Shown here: positions 1 to 10,000 of the stretch, in pieces | Position numbering within the stretch: position 1 is the first letter of the stretch | Layout of the letters: each line of letters starts with the position of its first letter | Source of the DNA: Asticcacaulis sp. | GTDB lineage: Bacteria > Pseudomonadota > Alphaproteobacteria > Caulobacterales > Caulobacteraceae | DNA: 10,000 nt | NCBI RefSeq assembly: GCF_020217185.1 | Contig: NZ_JAIWNX010000166.1 | Location: forward strand, 1-10,000 | Direction of reading: 5' to 3' | Notes under the pieces: model-generated | What the model was told of the DNA's origin: nothing | The model's database searches: none | Seen by the model: only the letters and a program-made list of their open reading frames with translations | Position numbers and translations under genes: made by a program

Positions 1-2763
<2,763 letters not shown>

Positions 2764-2765
2764 AC

Positions 2766-2771
2766 AGAGGA
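2766..2771 (+). promoter_or_regulatory. Shine-Dalgarno site of the GH115 gene
   Basis: AGAGGA lies six bases before the ATG at 2778, in the 14-base gap after the GH2 stop codon. It fixes the GH115 start and, with the short gap, indicates that the two genes are co-transcribed. Confidence 0.8.
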
Positions 2772-2777
2772 AACCCC

Positions 2778-5546
2778 ATGTCACGAGTCTGGCTTTTTTC
2801 GACCCTGCTGCTGGCCTGTTCGGGCGCGGCCTCGGCGGCGGACACCACCCTGTTTGACGGTGCGAAGCCCCTCAGCATCGTCCACGACAAGAACGAAACC
2901 GTCTCTCTGGCGGCGCAGATGCTTTCGGATGACCTCAAGGCCCTGACAGGGCAGACGGCGAAGGTATCGCAACGCCTGTCTGACTGTGCGCAGGTCTGCG
3001 TTGTTATCGGCCGTTTTGATGCGCCTGTCGTCACGCAACTGGCCAAGGCGGCGGGCGTTGATCCGCTGGCGCTGAAAGGCCAGTGGGAGCGCTATGGTCG
3101 GGTGGCCTTTGCGCATCAGGGCAAGACCTATGTGCTGATATACGGCTCCGACCGGCGCGGCACCGTCTATGGCGTCACCGACCTGTCGCGTGAGCTGGGC
3201 GTGTCGCCCTGGGAATGGTGGGCGGATGTCAAGCCACGCCGCGTCAACCGCCTCGCTATCGACGGCGCGCCGCGCCTGTCGAAAGCCCCGTCGGTGCAGT
3301 ATCGCGGCATCTTTCTGAATGACGAGGACTGGGGCCTTGAGCCGTGGGCGGGCAAGACTCTGGAGCCGGAAGTCGGCAATATCGGGCCCAAGACCTATAG
3401 GCGTGTTTTTGAGCTGATGTGGCGATTGAAGGCCAATACGCTGTGGCCGGCCATGCACATCAACACCGTGCAGTTCTATGGTAATAAGGCCAATCCCAAG
3501 CTGGCCGACGACTACGCGATTGTCATGGGCACCTCGCACGCCGAGCCGATGGCGCGCAACAATCTGCGCGAATGGGATGAGGCGCGCAGTGGCCCCTTCA
3601 ATTTCAAGGTCAACCGCGACAAGATCCTCGACTACTGGCGCACGCGCCTGAAGGAGACGGCCCGCGACGAAAACATCTACACGGTAGGTCTGCGCGGCCT
3701 GCACGACGGCCCCATGCAGGGTGCCGATACGCTTGAGGCGCGCAAGGACGTGCTTCAGTCGGTCATCGGCCTGCAACGCGACCTGATCCGCTCGACCTTC
3801 GGCAAGGCGCCTGAGACGGTGCCGCAGGCCTATGTCCTCTATCATGAGCTACAGGAAGCCTATGATGCCGGGTTGAAACTGCCCGACGATGTGACCCTGA
3901 TGTGGGCGGACGACAATTACGGCTATGTGCGCCGCCTCAGCAATCCGGAGGAACGCAAGCGGTCCGGCGGCTCCGGCGTCTATTACCACCTGTCCTACTG
4001 GGGCCGTCCGCACGACTATCTGTGGCTCGGGACAACGCACCCGGCGCTGATCCATGCCGAAATGCAGAAATCCTATGCGCTGGACGCCCGGCGCATCTGG
4101 ATCGTCAATGTCGGCGACATCAAGCCGATCGAGTATCTGACGGAATATTTCCTCGATCTCGCCTTCGATGCCGACCGCTTTGCCGAGGCCCCGCGCGATC
4201 ACCTGACGAAATGGGCGGCGGAGCAGTTTGGGGCCGATAAGGCCTCAGAGATCACCGACCTGATGATGGGCTATTACGACCTCGCCTTTGAGCGGAAGCC
4301 CGAATATATGGGCTTTTCCGAAACCGAGCCGGTAACGCCGGTGACGGAGAGCGATTTCGTCAAGCCCGATGGCGAAAAGGCTCAGGCGCGTCTGAAGGCC
4401 TATGCCGATCTGGTGGCCCGCGCCGAGGCCGTGGCAAAGACCCTACCCGCCGATCGTCAGTCGGCCTTTTTCGAGATGATCCTCTATCCGGTGCGCGGTG
4501 CGGCCAATCTCAACAGCCGCAAACTGAACCTCGATCTGGCTAATCTCTATGCCCGTCAGGGCCGCGCCAGCGCCAACGCCTATGTGGCGAAAGCCAAGAC
4601 AGCGCATCAGGCGCTGGTCGCCGATACGGCCACTTATAATGGGCTGGAAAACGGCAAGTGGAACCATATGATGGACATGGCCCCGCGCAAGCTGCCGGTG
4701 TTCCTGGAACCCATCTGGCCGCAATGGTCGGTGTCGCCTGAAAAGGGCTGTGCCGCGGCGGTCTCCGGCGGCTGGTGGAACGACGAAAACGCGCTGACCT
4801 TTGTGACGGGTCAGCCGCGCAGCCGCGTCATCGAGCTGTTCAGCCGCGATACAGAGGCGCGCGACTGGTCGTTGAAGGTCACGGGTGACAGCCTCAAAAT
4901 TTCCGATACGAGCGGGCGTCTGGCGACCGATAACGGTTTTGAGCAACGCCTGACCGTCTCCTATAACGGCGGGGCGTCCACCGGAGCCATCGACATCGCC
5001 TGCGGCGGCAAGACGGTGCGCGTCTATACCAAGCTGCTGCCCGCTCCGGCCCAGACGCCGTTTATCGAAAACGACCGCCGGGTGATCATTCCGCTGGCCA
5101 CACAGAGCGGTGACGACTGGGAGCGGTTGGAGGGTCTTGGCCATTCCGGCAACAGCCTGCGCTCACGCCTGACCCTGCCCACACGCGCGACGCCTGCGGG
5201 CACGCCCCTGACCTATAGTTTTACCACCTATAGCGCCGTGGGCGGCACTTTGAGCGTCGTGGCCCTGCCGGTCCATGCGCTGAACCCGGCCACAGGCCTT
5301 AAGGTCGCGGTGCAACTGGATGACGGCCCGGTGCAGGTGATGGACTTTGCGACCGTGGGCCGCAGCGATGTCTGGCGCGGCAATGTCCTGACCAACAAGG
5401 CCATTCAGACACAAGCCTTCAAAAAGCTGGAGGCCGGGGTACACGCGCTGAAAGTCTGGCCACTCGATCCCGGCGTGGTGCTCGACTATGCCGAGGTGAA
5501 GCTCGATGGGGCCGACAAATATTATGGCGTGATCGAATCCCACTGA
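2778..5546 (+). CDS. GH115 xylan alpha-1,2-glucuronidase
   Basis: By family knowledge this enzyme removes alpha-1,2-linked (4-O-methyl)-glucuronic acid from xylan or xylo-oligosaccharides, including internal residues. The protein is complete (922 aa, normal for GH115). Residues 1-20 form an export signal (MSRVWLFSTLLLACSGAASA, then ADTT), so it acts in the periplasm or outside. Family hallmarks are the small N-terminal domain to about residue 165, then the catalytic barrel with GIFLNDEDWGLEPW (177-190), LWPAMH, GLRGLHDGPM (Asp310), YHELQEAYD (Glu357), MWADDNYGYVRRL (375-387), YYHLSYWGRP and VGDIKPIEYLTEYFLDLAFD. The acidic residues in these motifs are the likely catalytic and substrate-binding ones, but I cannot say which is the acid. 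A helical segment follows (about 480-640). A beta-rich C-terminal GH115 domain begins near FIENDRRVIIPLA (762) and includes GLGHSGNSLRSRLTLP. It sits 14 bases after the GH2 gene with its own strong Shine-Dalgarno. The signal peptide also contains LLAC at residues 11-14, so a lipoprotein is an alternative. Confidence 0.95.
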   Translation: MSRVWLFSTLLLACSGAASAADTTLFDGAKPLSIVHDKNETVSLAAQMLSDDLKALTGQTAKVSQRLSDCAQVCVVIGRFDAPVVTQLAKAAGVDPLALKGQWERYGRVAFAHQGKTYVLIYGSDRRGTVYGVTDLSRELGVSPWEWWADVKPRRVNRLAIDGAPRLSKAPSVQYRGIFLNDEDWGLEPWAGKTLEPEVGNIGPKTYRRVFELMWRLKANTLWPAMHINTVQFYGNKANPKLADDYAIVMGTSHAEPMARNNLREWDEARSGPFNFKVNRDKILDYWRTRLKETARDENIYTVGLRGLHDGPMQGADTLEARKDVLQSVIGLQRDLIRSTFGKAPETVPQAYVLYHELQEAYDAGLKLPDDVTLMWADDNYGYVRRLSNPEERKRSGGSGVYYHLSYWGRPHDYLWLGTTHPALIHAEMQKSYALDARRIWIVNVGDIKPIEYLTEYFLDLAFDADRFAEAPRDHLTKWAAEQFGADKASEITDLMMGYYDLAFERKPEYMGFSETEPVTPVTESDFVKPDGEKAQARLKAYADLVARAEAVAKTLPADRQSAFFEMILYPVRGAANLNSRKLNLDLANLYARQGRASANAYVAKAKTAHQALVADTATYNGLENGKWNHMMDMAPRKLPVFLEPIWPQWSVSPEKGCAAAVSGGWWNDENALTFVTGQPRSRVIELFSRDTEARDWSLKVTGDSLKISDTSGRLATDNGFEQRLTVSYNGGASTGAIDIACGGKTVRVYTKLLPAPAQTPFIENDRRVIIPLATQSGDDWERLEGLGHSGNSLRSRLTLPTRATPAGTPLTYSFTTYSAVGGTLSVVALPVHALNPATGLKVAVQLDDGPVQVMDFATVGRSDVWRGNVLTNKAIQTQAFKKLEAGVHALKVWPLDPGVVLDYAEVKLDGADKYYGVIESH

Positions 5547-5563
5547 CGGGCCTTGCCAAAAAA

Positions 5564-5592
5564 AGTCCGACAAAATAAGGTTTGGATATAAT
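5564..5592 (+). promoter_or_regulatory. candidate sigma70 promoter in the GH115-GH29 gap
   Basis: A perfect TATAAT lies at 5587-5592 in the AT-richer 81-base gap (5547-5627) before the GH29 gene. With a 17-base spacer the -35 hexamer would be AGTCCG (5564-5569), a poor match to TTGACA. A run of seven A (5558-5564) sits just upstream and could act as an UP-like element. A start site near 5599 would give a leader of about 29 bases. The -10 box is what I see; promoter function is inference. Without it, the GH29 gene could still be read from the upstream operon, since no convincing terminator separates them. Confidence 0.35.
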
Positions 5593-5607
5593 CAGCGGTT
5601 TTCCAAA
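5581..5607. repeat. inverted repeat TTTGGA-N15-TCCAAA around the -10 box
   Basis: TTTGGA (5581-5586) and TCCAAA (5602-5607) are perfect inverted copies, with arm centres 21 bases apart, close to two helical turns. They bracket the TATAAT box and the predicted start site, where a repressor dimer would bind. The arms are short, so chance is quite possible. No regulator is present in the window to pair with it. Confidence 0.3.
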
Positions 5608-5615
5608 TAAAACAA

Positions 5616-5620
5616 AAGGA
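5616..5620 (+). promoter_or_regulatory. Shine-Dalgarno site of the GH29 gene
   Basis: AAGGA lies seven bases before the ATG at 5628. It supports that start over the ATG at 5623, which is out of frame, and the in-frame ATG at 5634, which would leave a longer spacer. Confidence 0.7.
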
Positions 5621-5627
5621 CGATGCC

Positions 5628-7271
5628 ATGAAGATGACGAAACGCGAGTGGTTCCGTGGCAGCGCCGGTCTGGCGCTGGCCTCGGCCATGCCCGCCGGGG
5701 CGGCGGAGCTGGTCGAACCGGGCTTTGACCAGATCGCCGACGGGCCGTTCAAGCCGCAATGGGCGTCGCTGGAAAGCCAGTATCAGGTGCCCGACTGGTT
5801 CCGTGACGCCAAGTTCGGCATCTGGGCGCACTGGGGGCCGCAGTGTGTGCCGGAAGCGGGTGACTGGTACGCGCGGGAAATGTACTTGCAGGGCAGTGGG
5901 TCCTATAAGCACTTCGTCAAGACCTATGGTCACCCGGCGGATACAGGGTTTATGGACCTTTTGCCGCGCTGGAAGGCGGAAAACTGGAACCCGGATGAGC
6001 TGCTTGATCTCTATGTCAGCGCCGGGGCCAAATACTTCATGTCAATGGCCAACCATCACGACAATTTCGACATGTATGCCTCGCGCTTCCATGACTGGAA
6101 CTCGACACGTATCGGCCCGCGCAAGGACATTGTCGGCATCTGGGAAAAGGCGGCGCGTAAGCGGGGCTTGCGCTTTGGCGTCTCCAACCACTCCGCCCAC
6201 GCCTGGCACTGGTTCCAGACGGCCTATGGCTACGACCCCGAAGGCGCGCGTCAGGGCGAACGCTATGACGCCTATAAGCTCAACAAGCTGGACGGCAAGG
6301 GCAAGTGGTGGGAAGGCCTTGATCCGCAAGAGTTCTATGGCGGGGCGGTCATGCCGCTCCCCGATGGCTTCGACAGCATCACAACCGCCAATGCCTGGCA
6401 CGAGCTGAACGACCGGGTGTGGGACGAAAAGCCACCGCTGCGCAATCCGGCCTTTACGCGCCAATGGTATCTGCGCTGCAAGGACCTGATCGACAGCTAT
6501 CGTCCGGACATGGTCTATTTCGACAATTTCGACCTGCCGCTGGGGCAGGTCGGGCTCGATATCACCGCCCACTTCTACAATGCCTCAGCCAAATGGAACG
6601 GCGGCAAGGTCGAGGCCGTCGTCAACATGAAGCCGCACGGCCCGTTCAATGGCGGGATCGTCGCCGATGTCGAGCGGGGCTCGAAGTCCGGTATCGACGC
6701 GCGGCCGTGGCAGACCTGCACCTGCATCGGGCAGTGGCACTATAACCGCCGCCTGTACGACGAAAAGAAGTACCGCCCGGCGGCGGATGTCATCCATCGC
6801 CTGTGCGACATCGTCTCTAAGAACGGCAATCTGCTGCTCAGCGTGCCGGTGCGCCCGGACGGCACGATTGACTCAGAAGAACGCAAGATCGTCGAAGGCA
6901 TCGGGTCGTGGATGTCACGCTTCTCTGAGGCCATTTACGGCACGCGCCCGTGGCGGGTGTTTGGCGAAGGTCCGACTCAGGTCGGCGCGGGTATGTTCGG
7001 CGAAAGCGCCCAGAAGCCCTTCACTGCCGAAGACCTGCGCTTCACCACGAAGGACAAGGCCCTCTATGCGATCACGCTGGGCCGACCGGCACAGACGGTC
7101 ACCATCCGCTCGCTGCAAGGGGGCGCTCAGAAGCGCGTCAAGCGCGTTGAGGTGGTGGGCAGCCACGATCCGCTGACCTTCCGTCAGAGCGCTGACGGTC
7201 TGGTCGTCGAGGTTCCGGCTGCGGCCAGCCATGAGTTTGGTGTCGTCCTGAAAATCTACGGCGTGGTGTGA
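5628..7271 (+). CDS. GH29-family alpha-L-fucosidase-like enzyme, divergent subgroup
   Basis: GH29 enzymes are retaining exo-glycosidases that release alpha-L-fucose; some members accept alpha-L-galactose. The protein is complete (547 aa). The N-terminus MKMTKREWFRGSAG followed by an Ala-rich stretch looks like a Tat signal with KR in place of RR, cleaved near residue 25-26 (AGAA before ELV), so a periplasmic location is likely. The GH29 barrel is recognisable from WFRDAKFGIWAHWGP, GAKYFMSMANHHDNFDMY (about 131-149, with His143-His144), DWNSTRIGPRKDIVG, LIDSYRPDMVYFDNFDLPLG, GQWHYNR and DIVSKNGNLLLSVPVRPDGTID. By alignment of motifs the nucleophile is Asp299 (codon 6522-6524), in FDN rather than the usual WFDG. 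NHHDNF likewise replaces the common KHHDGF. A segment of about 65 residues (roughly 215-280, Trp/Asp-rich) seems longer than in standard GH29. A small beta-rich C-terminal domain follows from about residue 465. The acid/base is not identifiable by eye. It follows the GH115 gene by 81 bases with its own possible promoter. The family is solid; the exact sugar is uncertain. Confidence 0.88.
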   Translation: MKMTKREWFRGSAGLALASAMPAGAAELVEPGFDQIADGPFKPQWASLESQYQVPDWFRDAKFGIWAHWGPQCVPEAGDWYAREMYLQGSGSYKHFVKTYGHPADTGFMDLLPRWKAENWNPDELLDLYVSAGAKYFMSMANHHDNFDMYASRFHDWNSTRIGPRKDIVGIWEKAARKRGLRFGVSNHSAHAWHWFQTAYGYDPEGARQGERYDAYKLNKLDGKGKWWEGLDPQEFYGGAVMPLPDGFDSITTANAWHELNDRVWDEKPPLRNPAFTRQWYLRCKDLIDSYRPDMVYFDNFDLPLGQVGLDITAHFYNASAKWNGGKVEAVVNMKPHGPFNGGIVADVERGSKSGIDARPWQTCTCIGQWHYNRRLYDEKKYRPAADVIHRLCDIVSKNGNLLLSVPVRPDGTIDSEERKIVEGIGSWMSRFSEAIYGTRPWRVFGEGPTQVGAGMFGESAQKPFTAEDLRFTTKDKALYAITLGRPAQTVTIRSLQGGAQKRVKRVEVVGSHDPLTFRQSADGLVVEVPAAASHEFGVVLKIYGVV

Positions 7272-7274
7272 TAA

Positions 7275-7298
7275 GAAAGGGGGCAAACGCCCCCTTTC
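7275..7298. terminator. perfect hairpin between convergent genes, likely bidirectional terminator
   Basis: GAAAGGGGGC (7275-7284), loop AAAC, then GCCCCCTTTC (7289-7298) make a perfect 10-bp stem in the 29-base gap between the GH29 stop and the GH31 stop. On the + strand it is followed by GTTTAA. On the - strand, counting the base of the stem, the run is TTTCTTAT. The T-tracts are short, but the strong GC core, the U-rich 3' stem foot and the position between convergent genes fit an intrinsic terminator serving both strands. Confidence 0.8.
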
Positions 7299-7300
7299 GT

Positions 7301-10000
7301 TTAACCCTTAAAGCTCAAAACGGCCTTTTGCCCGTCATAGAGGTAGCTGCGGGTGCGTGGCGGGTTTTGCCCGTCGATCAGCATAAGGCGTAGCTCGCGT
7401 TTTTGCACCATGCCGGGGAAGCGGCCTTTGCGGGCCCCGATGCTGAGGCTCTGCGTCGCCTGCGACCAGTTCAGCGTATAGGTGCTGTAGGCGCCCTTTT
7501 CGTAGTCATAGGTTTCGTTGTCGTCTTCATAGAGCGTGAAGGTGGCATCGGCCCCGGCATAGATGCGGACCTCATAGGGTGCATCGGGTTGCTCGGTGGC
7601 GTACTGCATGACCGGCCCCAGAGGCAGGATCGAGCCTTCGCGGATGAAGAACGGAAACACATTGAGCGGGGTTTCGCGCGTCACGCTCTGACCACCCGCG
7701 ACCTTTTCACCGCTCCAGAAGTCGTACCAGCCGGTCGAAGCGGGCAGGTAGGTACGCGTATTGAGATCGGTGACCTTGCGGTTTTCAGCGATAGCGCGCA
7801 GATCGGCAGGCGTGCGCCACGCCAGACGCAGGGATCGGCCGCCGGTCGCCTGATAATATTCGATCTTCACCGCGACGGCCTGTCCCTGTTTCAGGGTCAG
7901 TTTGGTGCCATTGTAACGCGCCGCGCCATTCGCCCAGTCTTCGACTGCCAGCTTACCGTCGATGAAGAGACGATACCCGTCATCACCTTCCAGCCCCAGT
8001 TCAAACGTGCCGTCTTCCGGGGCAATAATCTGCCCTTCCCAGCGGGCGGAGAAGCTGTTGAGACCACTCAAGCCGCCCGGTGCTTCGGCCAGAGGCGGCC
8101 CCGGCCAGGTGTGATCGAGCCTGGCGTCGATGACCTTGCCCTTCGGCGTCTCGAAATTCTCACCCTCGAAATATTGCCCGGCCAGCCCCGGCCGGCCGTC
8201 CGGCGTGCGCAGCGCCGATGCGGGGATAGTGGTCGCTGGCGGGTCCTGAAGATTATACATGGCGCGCGTCACCGGCTGCACCAGACAGGCCGGGCCGAAC
8301 ATGAAGGTGTCGTTGATGTCGTACACCTTCGGATCGTGCGGGAAGTCCATCGGCAGGGCGCGCATCAGCGTATAGTGCGAGGCGGTCACCTGCCAGCTCA
8401 GGCTATAGATATAGGGCAGCAGGCGGTAGCGCAGATGCACGGCCTCCAGAAGCGCCGCATAGACCGTCGGGTCCAGTGTCTTGAAGATATAGGGCTCGCG
8501 CTCGATACTGGTGCCGTGCACGCGCATCAGGGGGTTGAAGACCGCAAACTGGAACCAGCGCGCGAACAGCTCTCTATAGGCCGGGTTCTTTTCGCCGCCG
8601 GGGAAGGTGGTGACGAAGAAGCCGCCCGTATCCTGCGTCCAGTAGGGATTGCCGGTGATGGTGACGTTGAGGCCGCCGGAAATCTGTTCGGCAAAGGTCT
8701 TCCAGCTGGCGAAGATATCGCCTGACCATGAGGTGGCCGCCGTGCGCTGCGCTCCGGCCCAGGCCGAGCGTGTCAGGGTCAGGACGCGCTTATTGCCGGT
8801 GGCCCGCTGCCCGTCGTAGGTGCCTTGCGTCGTCATCAGGGTGTAGGGGTTGAGGTAGCGCGTAAAATCGCCCATGGCATTGACGCCAAGGCCCTTGATA
8901 TCGGCCTCCACTTCGGCCGCGTCCCAGCAGGCCGTGCCCACCTCGACCTCGGTGCCGTCCATCCACAGGGCATCAACGCCCTTGTCCAGCAGGCCGTGCT
9001 TGATGTGCTTGAAATAGATCTGCCGGCCCTTGGCGCTGAAGGCGTCATAGATGCGCGCCTTTTTGGAGATCCAGTGCAGCGGCTTGAAACGCAGGCCGTA
9101 GCTGTCGAGTTCTTTCGCCAGCGCCGTATCATTGCCGACGGACGGCCAGATGGAGATCATCAGTTTCAGGTGCAGATCATGGATTTTGCGGATCATGCCG
9201 TCGGGATCGGGGAAGCGTTCCTTGTCCCAGATCATACCGCTCCACGTACCGTCCTTGTCTGAGCCCCAGTATTGCCAGTCCTGCACGATATAATCGAGCG
9301 GGAAGCCCTCCTTGCGGAAGGTCTCGGCCACCTCGACCAGACGCTGCTGCGTCTTGTAGCGTTCCTTGCTCATAAACAGGCCAAAGGCCTGTTTCGGATA
9401 CATGGGCGCGGTCCCGGTCAGGGTGCGGTAGGCGGCGATGACCTTATCGGCGCTGCCGCCGCCCATGAAGTAGTAATCCACCCCGCCCGGAGCGCTTTCG
9501 GCCCACAGCGTCGCGCCGTCCGCGCCGTCAGAAAAGCGCATCTTGGAATAGGTGTCCCATAAGATGCCGTAGCCTTCGGACGACACCATGACCGGGATGA
9601 TGATGCCGGTATTGGTTTGCACCAGAAGCAGGTTCTGACCGCGACGGTTCAGCGTCGCTTCGTTGACATAGCCAAAGCCATAAATGCCTTCGCCGGGTTT
9701 CAGGGTGAAGCTGTTTTCGACCTCATAGCTGGGGGCGTCCTGCAAGGTGACCGGGCGAATGGCCTGCGGTGACGTGGCGCGTTCGCGCGTATAGAGGCGG
9801 CCATCGGCAGACAGAAAGCTCAGGGCGCCCGACGCCTTGTCGATCTCAATGCTCAGGGCCGCGCTCTTGATCCGCAGCGTGGTCTTGCCGTCCTCGATCT
9901 GGAAGGCGACGGATTTGGGGTGGCCGAGGATGACGATACTTTTGTTGGCCCAGTGGTTTTTGCCCAAATGCGCGTTCACCCGCACCGTGGCGGGGCCATA
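7301..10000 (-). CDS. GH31 alpha-xylosidase-type enzyme with inserted PA14 domain (5'-partial)
   Basis: GH31 retaining enzymes remove alpha-xylose or alpha-glucose from non-reducing ends; the pattern here (DWQYWGSDKDGTW, LMISIWPSVG, WMDGTE) is that of bacterial alpha-xylosidases. The frame is open to the window edge. The GTG at 9985 is preceded by in-frame coding sequence (YGPAT) and sits inside the N-terminal beta-sandwich, so the real start is outside and about 80-100 residues plus any signal are missing. Numbering the 899 visible codons from the edge, the parts are the N-terminal domain (EGIYGFG), then the barrel with the presumed nucleophile Asp348 (codon 8957-8959, LWMDGTEVEVG) and acid/base Asp428 (8717-8719, SWSGDIFASW). 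PYWTQDTGGFF and LMRVHG follow. A PA14 domain occupies about 605-731, then come TYLPASTGWYDFWSG and a C-terminal DUF5110-like beta domain ending in FKG. PA14 modules in such enzymes are thought to help hold longer oligosaccharides. It converges on the GH29 gene, so it has a separate promoter outside the window. Alpha-glucosidase is the main alternative. Confidence 0.92.
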   Translation of the reverse strand, partial: YGPATVRVNAHLGKNHWANKSIVILGHPKSVAFQIEDGKTTLRIKSAALSIEIDKASGALSFLSADGRLYTRERATSPQAIRPVTLQDAPSYEVENSFTLKPGEGIYGFGYVNEATLNRRGQNLLLVQTNTGIIIPVMVSSEGYGILWDTYSKMRFSDGADGATLWAESAPGGVDYYFMGGGSADKVIAAYRTLTGTAPMYPKQAFGLFMSKERYKTQQRLVEVAETFRKEGFPLDYIVQDWQYWGSDKDGTWSGMIWDKERFPDPDGMIRKIHDLHLKLMISIWPSVGNDTALAKELDSYGLRFKPLHWISKKARIYDAFSAKGRQIYFKHIKHGLLDKGVDALWMDGTEVEVGTACWDAAEVEADIKGLGVNAMGDFTRYLNPYTLMTTQGTYDGQRATGNKRVLTLTRSAWAGAQRTAATSWSGDIFASWKTFAEQISGGLNVTITGNPYWTQDTGGFFVTTFPGGEKNPAYRELFARWFQFAVFNPLMRVHGTSIEREPYIFKTLDPTVYAALLEAVHLRYRLLPYIYSLSWQVTASHYTLMRALPMDFPHDPKVYDINDTFMFGPACLVQPVTRAMYNLQDPPATTIPASALRTPDGRPGLAGQYFEGENFETPKGKVIDARLDHTWPGPPLAEAPGGLSGLNSFSARWEGQIIAPEDGTFELGLEGDDGYRLFIDGKLAVEDWANGAARYNGTKLTLKQGQAVAVKIEYYQATGGRSLRLAWRTPADLRAIAENRKVTDLNTRTYLPASTGWYDFWSGEKVAGGQSVTRETPLNVFPFFIREGSILPLGPVMQYATEQPDAPYEVRIYAGADATFTLYEDDNETYDYEKGAYSTYTLNWSQATQSLSIGARKGRFPGMVQKRELRLMLIDGQNPPRTRSYLYDGQKAVLSFKG
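7808..8188 (-). other. PA14 carbohydrate-binding-like domain inside the GH31 gene
   Basis: This segment encodes about 127 residues from GLAGQYFEGENFE to LRLAWRTP. It contains the PA14 hallmarks ARWEGQIIAPEDGTFELGLEGDD-like strands, GYRLFIDGKLAVEDW and VKIEYYQATGG. It interrupts the usual GH31 order, in which LVQPVT (ending near 8267) runs almost directly into TYLPA (near 7750). About 170 residues in all, including linkers, separate the two. Reading frame and base composition are continuous with the rest of the gene, so it is part of the protein and not an element inserted into the DNA. Confidence 0.85.

Noticed and set aside
2781..3845. 354-codon open frame on the - strand opposite the GH115 gene
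   Set aside because: The Arg/Leu/Ala-rich translation without motifs is typical of an antisense shadow of a high-GC gene; the GH115 reading is unambiguous.
5549..5564. Possible terminator GGC-CTT-GCC plus A-run after the GH115 gene
   Set aside because: The stem is only three base pairs and is followed by A, not T, on the coding strand.
7403..8725. 440-codon open frame on the + strand opposite the GH31 gene
   Set aside because: It lies fully antisense to a GH31 gene with intact motifs. The translation shows no recognisable domain and looks like a GC-rich mirror frame.
9983..9985. GTG as the start of the GH31 gene
   Set aside because: The frame stays open to base 10000 with plausible beta-sandwich sequence, and the product would lack a signal and the first part of its N-terminal domain.

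Overview
The window is a block of carbohydrate-degradation genes. It holds four large glycoside hydrolase genes that fill almost all of the 10 kb, with only 14, 81 and 29 bases between them. The DNA is GC-rich with typical Gram-negative Shine-Dalgarno sites. The two complete proteins carry export signals. The style of the locus (LacZ-type GH2, GH115, GH29 and a PA14-containing GH31 close together) fits a plant-polymer-degrading alphaproteobacterium, possibly a Caulobacteraceae member such as Asticcacaulis or Caulobacter. That placement is an inference from composition and gene style, not from a marker gene.

Layout: (1) bases 1-2763, + strand, a GH2 beta-galactosidase whose 5' end lies outside the window. 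(2) 2778-5546, + strand, a complete GH115 alpha-glucuronidase, 14 bases downstream and clearly in the same operon. (3) An 81-base AT-richer gap with a perfect TATAAT box and a 6-base inverted repeat, a candidate internal promoter. (4) 5628-7271, + strand, a divergent GH29 (alpha-L-fucosidase family) enzyme with a Tat-like signal. (5) A perfect 10-bp hairpin between convergent genes, probably a bidirectional terminator. (6) 7301-10000, - strand, a GH31 alpha-xylosidase-type enzyme with an embedded PA14 domain; its N-terminus lies beyond the right edge.

Together the enzymes would strip side chains from a decorated hemicellulose: beta-galactose (GH2), alpha-1,2-(4-O-methyl)glucuronic acid (GH115), alpha-L-fucose or the chemically similar alpha-L-galactose (GH29) and alpha-xylose (GH31). 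GH31 + galactosidase + fucosidase alone would suggest xyloglucan. The added GH115 points instead, or as well, to a complex glucuronoarabinoxylan. No backbone-cleaving enzyme, transporter or regulator is in the window, so the target polymer is inferred.

I see no tRNA or rRNA gene, insertion sequence, CRISPR array, phage gene or defence system. No stretch longer than 81 bases lacks a gene.
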